64,000 bases of DNA from Prillingera fragicola (taxonomy: Eukaryota; Basidiomycota; Tremellomycetes; Trichosporonales; Trichosporonaceae): NCBI GenBank assembly GCA_002335605.1, contig BEDY01000007.1:682001-746000 (forward strand). The letters run 5' to 3'. Of this stretch, positions 12,375 to 22,670 are shown piece by piece; within the stretch, counting starts at the first letter, position 1, and every line of letters starts with the position of its first letter. The translations under genes were made by a program, and so were the position numbers. Under the pieces are notes generated by a model. It did no database searches, was not told the origin of the DNA, and was given only the letters and a program-made list of their open reading frames with translations.

Positions 12375-13855
12375 ATGACTCAGACTGTGAACGCTCCTCC
12401 TCTCGCCGACATGGCGATCCATATGTGAGTTACTCGGGCGGTGGAGCTGGGGCCGGACTGGGCGTGCTGGCTGGAAGCTGGGAGCAGTCGTCTAGCGCCA
12501 GCGCCACGAGCGAGCTTGCAGCTCCTCCCCGACCTGGGATCTCTGAGAATGGTGGCTGACTCTATAGCATTGGCGCCGGAATGGGCGGCATGGGCGCTGC
12601 GGTGTCGTTTGCCAACCGTGGCTTCACCAACATTCACGTGTGGGAGGCTGCCGCAGCCATTGGCGAGGTCGGCGCTGGCATCAACATCCCCCCCAACCTC
12701 GCTCGTGTGCTTGACGGGTGGAACGTGCTCGACGTGTGCTCTGGCGAGGGAGTGGTTATCACGGACGCCAACGTTCTCGACTGCGAGTCTGACGAGATTC
12801 TCACTTCGGTAAACTATGGCGACTACATGGAAAAGTCGTACGGGTACCCTTTCCTCACTGTGCACCGTGCTGCGCTGCAAAAGTGTCTGCTTGTCGGCGC
12901 CGAGCGCTCGGGTGTGGTCAAGCTGCACCTCGGCAACTTTATCACGCAGTACGACTTTGACAAGACTCGTTTCCAGGTCAAGGGACCCGAGGGCGGCGAG
13001 CCGCAGTGGATTGACGCCGACGTGCTCATCTGCGCCGACGGCGTAAAGTCCAAGGCGCGCGCGGCCATGATGGAGCGCAAGGGTATCATTGACGAGGTCG
13101 AGGACACTGGACAGGCCGCGTACCGTATCATGGTCCGCCGCGCTGCCATCAAGGAGGACCCCGAGCTGCTCCCCTTTTTCACTGGCAGCCAGTCGTACCG
13201 CTGGATCGGCGAGAAGCGCCACATTATCGCCTACCCGATCGACTCGCACGACCTGTTCAACATGTCGACGACGCAGCCTGACCGCCACTTTGTCGAGGCC
13301 GACACCTGGACTGCGGCCGGCAGCAAGAGCGAGATGCTCAAGACGTTCCACGATTTCTGCCCGCGCGTGCAAAAGCTCCTCAACCTCGTGCCCGAGGGCG
13401 AGGTCCTCGAGTGGAAGCTGCGCGTGCACAAGCCCCTCCCCCAGTGGGTGGACCACAAGACTGCGCTCGTCGGCGACGCGTGCCACCCGACCCTCCCGCA
13501 CATTGCGCAGGGGGCTGCGCAGGCGGTCGAGGACGCCGCGGCGCTCGGTGTCGTGCTCTCCAAGATCACCTCCAAGGACCAGATCCACGACGCGCTCCTC
13601 GCGTACCAGCTCATCCGCAAGCCCCGCACCGACTGGGCCGTCATGACTGCGGCGACCAACTCGAAGGGCCTGCACACCAACGACAAGGAGAGCCGCAACG
13701 CGCTCTTCAAGGCTGCGGCCAACGGTGGTGAGAACCCGGACAAGATGATCAGTAAAGAGGTCCACGACACGTTGTTCAAGTACGACGTCGTCAAGGAGAC
13801 GGAGAACGCTTTCGAAAAGCTCATGGCAGAGGCACAGGGCATGAACCAGTCATAA
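12375..13855 (+). CDS. FAD-dependent monooxygenase (salicylate hydroxylase-like)
   Basis: This is a group A flavoprotein aromatic hydroxylase, using NAD(P)H, O2 and FAD to hydroxylate an aromatic acid. Exons are 12375-12424 and 12568-13855 (445 aa), and the intron is 143 nt. The FAD-binding GxGxxG lies at residues 19-24 (GAGMGG). A DG motif (CADGVKSKAR) follows mid-protein. The GD motif GDACHPTLPHIAQGA near residues 318-332 binds the FAD ribityl chain. There is no signal peptide or membrane segment, so it is probably cytosolic. Members of this family in related yeasts act on salicylate, hydroxybenzoates or nicotinate derivatives, and the substrate cannot be read from sequence alone. It is not clustered with other catabolic genes, although an aldehyde dehydrogenase of the salicylaldehyde/vanillin type lies at 47163. 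Confidence 0.9.
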
Positions 13856-13908
13856 AGGGAGCGCAGGCTTGGCATTTGTATTGGATTGTATGCACTACGG
13901 GTAGCAGC

Positions 13909-13933
13909 GCGAGCGAGCGAGCGAGCGAGCGAC
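13909..13933. repeat. (GCGA)n microsatellite
   Basis: About six tandem tetranucleotide units lie just downstream of the FAD monooxygenase gene. Confidence 0.85.
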
Positions 13934-14662
13934 AGCGCAGCGAGCTCACAGCGGCACGCGCGACTGGTACTAACTCTCGAGAGCAGCACATGCGTGACAC
14001 TACCTGTGGCCGAGGACGACCGATTCAGACATGAGGTGAGTGACGACCACAGCAGCATAGCTAACAGCCACAGCGACCGTCCAAAGCGCGTACTGGAAGA
14101 AGCGCAAGAGATGAAAGAGGGATGAACGAGCCTACTTTATCGCGTCCGATGAGTCAAGCACGCGACATCCCTCACGCAAGCCGCCTCCTTCGCCTCGGAG
14201 AGCGAGCTGGACTGGACAGCACAGACCATCACAGGTCCAGTGAGATACGGTCCGGCCCGACTGCTCTCCCCTCGTCTTTCTTGAGCAGGAGAGCCGGGAC
14301 AGTGTCCGGTGGATCCGGTTTCTATGGAGAAACTGGTCGTTGTTGTGGGAGTGATGCTCTGTTGCCTCGACACGGACTGCGACACTACTGTGAGCGCGAT
14401 CTGGCGTGTCTCCAGATGAGAGGCAGTGGCCGTCGTCACGGTCACAGCCCACAGATCACGGAGCGACAGCGGGACGCGCACCTGTTTTCTCGCTTGGCAA
14501 GTGCTGAGCGATACCAGCTCTGCTCGACGCGAGTCGAGGCGCGGGGCAAAGTGCGCTTCGAGCACCCAGCGACAACACAGCCAATGCGAGCTACATGCAG
14601 AACAGCGGTCAGCACCAGCGCCAACGGCTTCACGCCTCGCATTCGAACAGGTGTATGACGCA

Positions 14663-14911
14663 TCAACCAACATACTGCCCCATCGTCCCGAGCTGTACGC
14701 CGATGACGACGACCACAAGCCAGTGGCTTGAAGCCACCAACTCCGGTCCGGCCTCCACCAACCCCATCCCCAGCCCTGCGCCAACGATGCCCAGCTGCAT
14801 GGAGTAGGGCCGAGCAGCAGCCTCGGAAGAGCTGAGAAGCTGAGAGAGCGGAAATGAGCGTCCGCGCTGGCTACGAGGGTATTCACCGACGAGAGAGGAG
14901 GATTCGGGCAT
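14663..14911 (-). CDS. possible small membrane protein
   Basis: An 82-residue frame starts MPESSSLVG. It ends with two hydrophobic stretches, GIVGAGLGMGLV (glycine-zipper-like) and HWLVVVVIGVQLG, with the stop at 14663. I do not recognise it. The composition fits a small helical membrane protein better than chance noncoding DNA. The surrounding 2 kb are repeat-rich, and an overlapping frame is also open, so it may be spurious. An upstream exon could exist. Confidence 0.25.
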   Translation of the reverse strand: MPESSSLVGEYPRSQRGRSFPLSQLLSSSEAAARPYSMQLGIVGAGLGMGLVEAGPELVASSHWLVVVVIGVQLGTMGQYVG

Positions 14912-15878
14912 GGCCGGTTGCGTGATGGTCTCCCGGTGGAGAGCTCCGAGGGTGGTCCGGGAAACATACCGTTGAGCGTTGCCGGCCGTCGCATGTTTAG
15001 TAGGTTTGTTTAGCAGTGCTGTGAGTGAATAGCCATGCAGTGGGCAGTGAGGAGAGGCTGTTAGGTGTGCTGCTCAGGAGACTGTGGTCGTGAGCAGAAG
15101 GACAAAATGGGCTTTCACTCGGGTGGTGTGTTCGGGTGGCGTCTCGGAATTGTAATGGTTGTCGTTTCCAGCCAGTTGGAGTCAGTAGCTTTGCATCTGC
15201 TCATCTGCTCCTGTCTAGCCTGCGTGGTCGTCTGCAGTAGTATTAGACAGCAAGGTAAGAATATTTTTCCTCTTTATTTCGATAGCAGCAGCTGGACGGC
15301 ACTCCGTATTCGAATGATTGTATTTCGAACCATGCGAGCGGTTACTGAAAGAGACCGAGTTCGGAAGCAACACGAGACACGCGGCCACGCAGAGCAGAGC
15401 AGCAGCCCGATGGGGCAGCAGCAGCAGCAGCGCAGGAGGGGGGAGCAGCAGCGCATGAGAGGGGCAGGAGAGGGGCAGGAGAGGAGCATGCATGTGCTGT
15501 CCCACTGTGGAGAGAGACGAGTCTCGGTCTATTTATTTCGAACCTCGGAGCAGGACATTCGAAAAGGCATCGCCTGAAGTCAGGGAGACGCAGCAGCACC
15601 AGCAGCAAGAGAGCAGCAGGCAGCGAGCAGAGAGAGAGGAGCACAATGACCTCTCCGGCATGGGGCCCGGTATGCATCGGGTGGTGGTGGTTCTCTCCCT
15701 GTGCTCCCACGCGTGGTTGTGATCCGGATGAGCCCGGCAGAGGTGACCAGCGCGTACCTCTTCTTCTTGCTGCTCCCGGTCCGGACTGCTCTCATTCCTA
15801 CTCATTCAAGTTATATATCTTGCATTCCAACCCATTCCACTCTACACCCCGTTATCCTCAAGAACCACCCTCTTCACA

Positions 15879-17836
15879 ATGAGTATGTCCTCGCACTCGC
15901 AAGCCTCGGAGCGTCCATCTCACGCGCCAGCAAACACAAACTTTTGGGCTCAGGTGCCCCAGGGGTGAGTCCGTCCACCTCCATCGCACAGCCTGCTCGG
16001 ACACACGAGCACGCAGCGATGGGACACACCAGGCGAGAACACTTGCTGACATCGACCCCAGCCCCGCCGACCCCATTCTTGGTACGTATCCCAGTGGTCA
16101 CGGCATCGCACAGGCCGGCGTCATCATGGCACACTACCGGTTGGCTCCAACACGCCAGCCGGTTCCATGTTACCGGCAAACCCGCCGCCAGCATCCCACC
16201 ACAAGCAGCATCCACTAACATCGCAGGTGTCACTGACGCGTTCAAGCGCGACCCCAGCAAGAACAAGCTCAACGTCGGTGTTGGTGAGTACATGCTGTGC
16301 AGGCGGACGCGGGCTGCGGTGGGGCAAGCAGTGTGGTGGGCGGGTGACGCCGCTGGCATCGAGTCAGATTGGCATACTGTCACTGGCTGGATCCCGCACC
16401 ACGCGCTGCTCCACTGTGGCTGGCGCTGCCGGTTCAAGTATCAGCGCTGATTGCGTTTCTTCTCTTCTGCTCGATTCGCGCGACTTCTGTGCTCTCGTCC
16501 ACCTCTTTTCTCGGTAACAATGCAGGTGCCTACGTGAGTCTTGCGCGAGATGAGCGGTGCAAAGGCAGTGCACTGACGCCCACAGCGTGACGAGAATGGC
16601 AAGCCGTACGTTCTCGAGTCCGTCCTCAAGGCGGAGGACATTCTCCACGAGAAGCGCGCCGACAAGGAGTACCTCCCCATTACTGTAAGTGGATGCAGCT
16701 GGGCGCGACCAGCGCTGACTCACCTAGGGCAACGCCGAGTTCCTCACTCTCTCGGCCAAGCTCGCCTACGGAGCCGATTCCAAGCCGTTGAAGGAGAACC
16801 GCGTGAGTACACCGGCCTGGCATCCGCACGAGCGTGTCGTTCGGACCGGAACGCCGAGCACAGCCACTCAGACAGCCACTGACGCGTGCAGGTTGCCATT
16901 GTGCAGTCGATTTCCGGCACGGGTGCTCTGCGTATCGGCATGGAGATGGTCGACTCGTTCTACCCCGGCCCCAAGGCCATCTACCTTCCCAACCCTACGT
17001 GGGGAGCCCACACCTCGATTGCCGAAAAGGCGCACCTCAAGGTCGAGCGCTACCGCTACTTTGACAAAAAGGTCATTGGCCTCGACTTTGAGGGCATGAA
17101 GGCCGACATTGAGGCTGCCGTGCCCGGGTCAGTGTTTTTGCTGCACGCGTGTGCCCAGAACCCGACCGGTGTCGACCCTACGCAGGAGCAGTGGCGCGAG
17201 CTCTCGGACCTGTTCAAGAAAAAGGGCCACCTCCCCTTCTTTGACATGGCCTACCAGGGCTTTGCCTCTGGCGACGTCGACCGCGACGCCTACGCGCTCC
17301 GCTACTTTGTTGAGCAGGGCCACCAGATCATGCTCTGCCAGTCGTTTGCGAAAAACCTCGGTCTCTACGGCGAGCGCGCCGGCACGTTTTCAATGGTCAC
17401 GACCTCGCCCGAGGAAAAGGACCGCATCCTCTCGCAGCTCAAGCGCATCATCCGGCCCCTCTACTCGTCGCCCCCGATCCACCCCGCGTCGCTGGTCGCG
17501 ACGATCCTCGGCTCGCCCGAGCTGTACAAGCAGTGGCTCGGCGAGGTCAAGAAGATGGCCGACAGGATCATCGCCATGCGCGCCAGGTTGTACGACACGC
17601 TCGTCGAGCTCAAGACGCCCGGAAACTGGGACCACATCAAGTCCCAGATTGGCATGTTTAGCTTTACGGGCCTGACGGCCGAGCAGGTCGACGACCTCGC
17701 AAAGTATGCCCACATTTACATGACCCGCGACGGCCGTATTTCCATGGCAGGCTTGAATGAGCACAACATTCAGTACTTTGCCGAGTCGATGAGTAAGGCC
17801 ATCAAGGGCGAGCTCGCTATCCACTCGGCTCTCTGA
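15879..17836 (+). CDS. Aspartate aminotransferase
   Basis: This PLP enzyme interconverts aspartate plus 2-oxoglutarate with oxaloacetate plus glutamate. Seven exons were assembled: 15879-15964, 16062-16081, 16227-16283, 16526-16533, 16586-16684, 16728-16802 and 16892-17836, giving 429 aa. Family motifs are VGVGAYRDENGKP, SGTGALR, NPTWGAH, CAQNPTGVDP, FFDMAYQGFASGD and the PLP-lysine segment SFAKNLGLYGERAG (lysine about 269). The 20-nt second exon and the 8-nt fourth exon are required to keep the conserved ADPILGVTDAF and GVGAYRD segments in frame. The N-terminus is polar, with no clear mitochondrial presequence, so a cytosolic location is likely but not proved. Confidence 0.95.
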
Positions 17837-18625
17837 GCCTGTCCGCGAGAGGAGGGTTTGTAATACTATCGATCTTGGTTGTGACAGAGGAAGACGGAGA
17901 GAAGTGCTCGCCACGGCGTGCATAGGGGTATGTGGAGAGGTGATTTTTGTTAGGAGGGGAGTAGACTTTATATACATGCGGGTAGAGCATGCATCGGACG
18001 CTTGAGTGTAGCTGCTCGCAGTGCGCGTGATCATTGCCTTGCTCACTGGCAACATGGACTAGATGAGGAACCGTTGGATCAGCCGAGCAGTCATGGGCAG
18101 TCAGGGAGAACCCAGCGTCGAGGACGCGGTATACCATCTCCTTCTTGCCTCCCCGCTTTCGTCTCTTTCTGTAGTGCGCCTACTGACCGACTCGATACTA
18201 GTACCCCCGCACGCTCAGTACTATCCACGTCCGACATCTCCTCGCCGCCTACCCGCCGCTCGTCACACCCGCCATTGTGCCAAGACCAGCCTTGAGTGCG
18301 CTGCTCCGACTCCGCGGGATATGTTTGGACCGACACCCGCAACCCTTGGCCACCTCTGGTGATACCTCCTCTCGCAGGGGGGATAATGGACGGGTGCCGT
18401 GAGGCCAGGGGTCGTGACCATGACCTGTGGCGATAGGGGACTGGTGCGGCACGGTCTGGCGCCATGTCGTGCACGTTGAGCTGGTCTTGTGGACTTTTTG
18501 GCTGGTTCTTAGTAGATCAACAGATATGACACTGACTGTCCACTGGGGCGTCTCTGGACCAGTCTCTAGTACGCCAGGCTTGGCGTGCGGCGGCCTGCTT
18601 GTATACATGCATCAGTCTACACGCT
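17837..18625. other. intergenic between convergent genes
   Basis: This stretch lies between the convergent aminotransferase and PUP1 genes. No coding or RNA feature is seen. It presumably contains both 3' ends. Confidence 0.5.
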
Positions 18626-19720
18626 CTACTCATCGAGCTCCATTCCTTCCAGTCCGCCAGGTCCTGCTCCGACAGCGACGGCCTCGCCCGTGGCACCCGG
18701 CTGCGCCTTGCCTGCCCCCGCCGTCGTGAGGGTCGTCTTCTCGTCGACAATCAGGTCGCGCACATTCTCCTTGAGCCACGCGGTGGTTCCCCGGCGGAAC
18801 TTGTAGTTGCGCGACTTGATGCCACGCTCGTTCGGAGTCTCGTAGTTGCGGAGCGTCTCGGTACCGTTCTTGTCAATGACCGAGACATCGACGTTGGATC
18901 CGGATCCCAGGTCGTTGAAGACTCCGGAACGAATAGCACGGGCGACAAGGTCAATGGCCTCCTGGCGCGTCATGTTGTCCTTGTACGACGACTCAAAGAC
19001 GGCCATGGCCGCGAGCGAACCAGAGCCCATGGTCACGTACGGCAACTTGTCGGTCGAGCCGTGGGCGTGAACAGTAAAGAGGTGGGGGCCGGTCGAGTCG
19101 ACACCACCAACAACAAGGTAGGCGCCAACGTGGCCCTGGTAGCGGTACAGGTACTGCTTGAGCATGGTCATGGCAGTGACGACGCGCACTGGCCTTCCCT
19201 GCGAGTAGGCGTGGAGCTGGTTGTCAGTACATGTGTAAAGGACGGGCATGTGACGTACCTCGAGGTTGGAGGAGATGAGGTTGGTGACATATCTACTGGT
19301 TAGCTGGGTGTCTGGCAATCGCTGCTAGACTCACTCAGTGTCGGCGGCGGTACCGGCACCGCAACACCTGATTGAGGGGGTAAGGTAGTGGATCTGCCGT
19401 CGTCAGCGTCTACCAATGCACCCATTGAACGCCACACACCTTCTCGCAGTTCTTGTCCGCAACAATGGGACCGCCAGTAGCACGCGTGTCGGCACCAAGG
19501 CAGATACCCTCGGGCTCCCCAGAAGATCCGCCACCGTACTTGAGGCCGACGATAGTGGTACCAGTCGAGGTAGCTGGTTGTTAGTATGTCACTTGGTGTG
19601 TCTCGACAATAACCTACCCTTTGCGACACCGCCGAGCTTTGCGCCGAGGAACTCGTTACGAGCAAAGTTTCCAAAGTCAAAGCCTACTTCGGGAGCGGCA
19701 GTGGGGTTTGCGTTAGCCAT
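18626..19720 (-). CDS. PUP1: 20S proteasome subunit beta-2 (Pup1)
   Basis: Pup1 is the catalytic beta-2 subunit giving trypsin-like activity. Exons run 19720-19618, 19573-19440, 19393-19335, 19292-19259 and 19216-18626 (306 aa). The propeptide ends ...TSTG, and the autocatalytic cleavage exposes Thr40 in [11 protein letters not shown]. Other hallmarks are [27 protein letters not shown] and the mid-domain [11 protein letters not shown]. The conserved lysine is in [12 protein letters not shown]. The protein has a long C-terminal extension after the beta fold, rich in Gly/Ala and ending GMELDE, consistent with the arm by which beta-2 embraces beta-3. Four introns are 42-46 nt. The divergent neighbour is the sorting nexin at 20020, leaving a shared 299-bp promoter. 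Confidence 0.96.
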
Positions 19721-20019
19721 GATGTCCGAGTTGTGAGTGGGTGGACGAGGCGTGCAAGAGTAGTAGGAGTATAGGATGAAGTAGTGGTGATGACAGCGAC
19801 TACTGCCATGGACGCGCGGCGTAGAGTGGGCAAGAATGACGTGTGAGTATGTGTTACGTAATATTCTTCTGATAAGCCTGTGGTGGGGGTGGCAATGACG
19901 CTGCACTGCTACTGTATGCTCTCACCATCTCCTACTACTTGCACCTCTCATCTTTGCTACCACTTGTACAACCCCTTGTTGTCGACACTCTCGTCTCTGA
20001 AGGACTCGAAAGCTCCACA

Positions 20020-22363
20020 ATGGACCCCGTAAACCCTTTTGCGGCGGAGCCCAACTCGTCCCACACGTCGACGCCAACCCTCTCCCGCGCAACTTCCCAA
20101 GACTCGTCGCACGCACGCGGGTCTGTAGCAGCATCCGCATCGCCACCACCGACCCAACGGGCTTCCTTTCCAGACCCAGCAAAGGAGCCTCGCAGGGGGT
20201 CTAGTCGGCTCGCAGGACCGCAGCCCAAGACCGACTTTTGCTGCGACCGCGACCGCCAGATCACCCGTGGCGATGAGATTAGTATCATTGACGCCGTCAA
20301 GACCTCGGAGGGCGGGAAGTCGAGCTACATTACCTATGTGATCCAGATTGGCGTACGTCTTGCGGCTACAAGCATCTTGCTAACCCACCCAGACTGTGAT
20401 CATCCGCCGTCGCTACTCGTCATTCCTGTCGCTACACCAGGCACTCAGCGGGCTGTACCCCGTTCTCATCATCCCGCCAATCCCCTCAAAGCAGAGCATC
20501 ACCGACTATGCCGTCAAGGGGCAGTCCAAGACCAAGGAGGACGCTACAATCATTGCCAAGCGCAAACGACTTCTCGAAGACTTTCTCCGTCGCTTGATCC
20601 GGCATCCTATTCTCGGCGGCGAGCATGTCCTCCACCGCTTCCTCGAGGACGGCGTCAGCTGGGTACGTCAACAGGCACCACATGCAACTCTGTGCTAACT
20701 TCCACAGTCCGAAGTCCTTCACTCTCCCCCCGTTTCCCTCCTCCCCAAGAACCCTCTCCACGCACCGTCGCACAACCCGACGTTCCAGGACCAGACCGAT
20801 GAAGGCGACACCTCCCCCACTCCCAATTCGTACATTGCGCACCACCTCGTCCCAAACCCATCCGCAAGCCATCCCCTGCACCACCCAGACCAGCGTTTCC
20901 AAGAGTCCGAGGCATTCACCGACAAGTTTCACCAGCACTTCCAGTCGCAGATGGAAAAGGTCAACCGCCGCGCCGTCAAGCGCTGGAACGAGCGTGCAAC
21001 GGACATGTCCGAGCTCGGTGGGCAGTGGAACGGATTCAGCTTGACCGAGCAGGGTACGCTCGGGACCGCGATCGAAAAGGTTGGACAGGCCGTCGACGCC
21101 GACTATGTCGCTACCACGGGTCTGCTCAACGACTGGGAGGTTACTGCAACCGAGCCACTGCACGTCTACACTCAATTTGCTGCTCTTATCCGCTCGCGTC
21201 TCTCGTTCCGCCACCAGAAGCACGTCCAGTACGAGCTGGTGCAGGAGGCGCTTGACACCCAGCGTGACAAGCTCGAGCTGCTAGAGGCCGCTGAGCGCGA
21301 GTCGCGTCGTCTCGAGGACGCTCTTGAGAGCGGTGGCGTTACGGCACCTACGACGCCAGCAAAGACTGCTGCTGCCGCCGCAGCGGAGCCTACACCGGAG
21401 GCATCCCCATCTAGGTCGACACTGCGTCGCCCTCAGAGTTCGTTTGGACTTCTCTCTGCCGTCAAGCACAGCTTGAGTGGTATGATGGATGTAGACCCAG
21501 AGGCCACCCGCCGGGCCAACATTGGCAAGACCAAGGATAACATTTCTCAGCTCGAGGACTCGTTGCAAGCCTCAGCGCAGGATCTCAAGTATGCTTCCAC
21601 GACTCTCCAAGCAGACCTCGACCGCTTCCAGCGTCAAAAGGTCGCCGACCTGCGCACCCTTGCCATTGAGCTGTCAACCATGCACCGCGAGTGGTGCCGT
21701 AAGAATCTAGAGGCTTGGAAAGAGGCCCAGGAGGCTATCCGCGACATCCCGGCGCACCCCAACAAGCCACCACCTGGTGTGGTCATAACCGAGACACCGT
21801 CGGTTCCGTATACTGAGACAGAGCGCGACTTGCCGCCTGTCCCTTCTACCTCGTCGTCGCCAGCCAAGACGTTTTCATCAATGTCGCCCACCAGGACATC
21901 GTCCATGTTCTCATCATCGTCGCCCAAGAACACATCTGGGTTCTCTGCATCTGGGTTTTCTGGCTCGCCCACCAAGTTGACGTCTGGATTTTCCAACTTG
22001 ACAATGGGCTCGTCAGACCCCTTGGGCGCCCCAGCACCAAGTGCATCGAAGAAGAGCGAGGGCAAGAAGGAGGAGCCCAAGGAGGCGGCTAAGAAAGAGG
22101 AAGCTAAGAGGGAGGAGCCCAAGAAGGACGACACCGACAGACCTAAACTTGTCACTCCCCAGGCCACTGGTGTCAACACTGCCGACACTACGCCCAGTGA
22201 CACCCCATTGTCCGAGACTGCGCCTTCACCAGCAGCTAAGACGCCCACCGCCCCCGAGAGTCCTTCTGTCGTCAGCCGGTCGTCCAACCACATCGAGGAC
22301 CCGTTTAAAAAGGACGACGACGACAAGGATGCTGCTGATTCCAATCCTCTCGGGCCGTTGTAG
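20020..22363 (+). CDS. PX-BAR sorting nexin, Atg20/Snx41 type
   Basis: Snx41/Atg20-type nexins bind PI3P on endosomes and act in retrieval to the Golgi and in selective autophagy. Exons are 20020-20352, 20393-20662 and 20708-22363 (752 aa). A PX domain spans about residues 70-200, including RRRYSSFLSLHQAL and PPIPSKQS, the latter matching the PX PxxP loop, and KRKRLLEDFLRRL. The BAR-like region follows (DPLHVYTQF-like EPLHVYTQFAALI, SRLSFRHQKHVQYELVQ). It is split by an Ala/Pro/Ser insert, as in fungal Snx41. A long Ser/Lys/Glu-rich tail ends the protein. An upstream in-frame ATG at 19939 exists, but MDPVNPFA at 20020 looks like the natural start. Whether this is Atg20 or Snx41 proper needs a tree. 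Confidence 0.85.
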
Positions 22364-22670
22364 ATAGTATGCATGAGACCATAGCACCAGGCAACGTAGA
22401 AGAACAGTCATGTTATTATTTGTACGGATGATTTTTGAATTTCTCCCAGGTTGCCACGTGGGTTTTTGGGTGTGTGCGGCCGAGCCGAGCGGCAACCAAA
22501 CAAAGCAGTCGCCTGTTACATCGAGAGCATTGCAGCTAAACATCTCTCTCCCCCTCTCGTTCTCTTCTATCTAGTCCTAATAGGTATCCTGCACACCTCT
22601 CCCCCATCCATCTGCCCCTACCACACCACGCAGAGGACACAACCCGCTGCAAGCGACACCCGCAGCAAAC
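22364..22670. other. intergenic, promoter region
   Basis: Three hundred bases separate the nexin stop and the next start. The stretch contains a CT-rich leader from about 22540, typical of basidiomycete promoters. No gene is seen. Confidence 0.5.

Larger units (their letters stand above)
13856..15878. other. 2-kb intergenic region
   Basis: Simple repeats dominate: (GCGA)n at 13909-13933 and CAG/AGG-rich low complexity at about 15415-15480 and 15590-15640. One weak small-protein candidate lies on the minus strand (14663-14911). A TATATAT sequence near 15813, about 65 bp upstream of the aminotransferase ATG, may be its TATA element. Confidence 0.5.

Noticed and set aside
12380..13765. 461-codon open frame on the minus strand
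   Set aside because: It is antisense to the FAD monooxygenase exon. It is open only because of GC-biased codon usage and has no family motifs.
14137..14994. 285-codon minus-strand frame
   Set aside because: Repeat-rich intergenic DNA with Cys/Trp/Ser-biased translation and no resemblance to a family. Only the overlapping 82-codon frame was kept, as a weak candidate.
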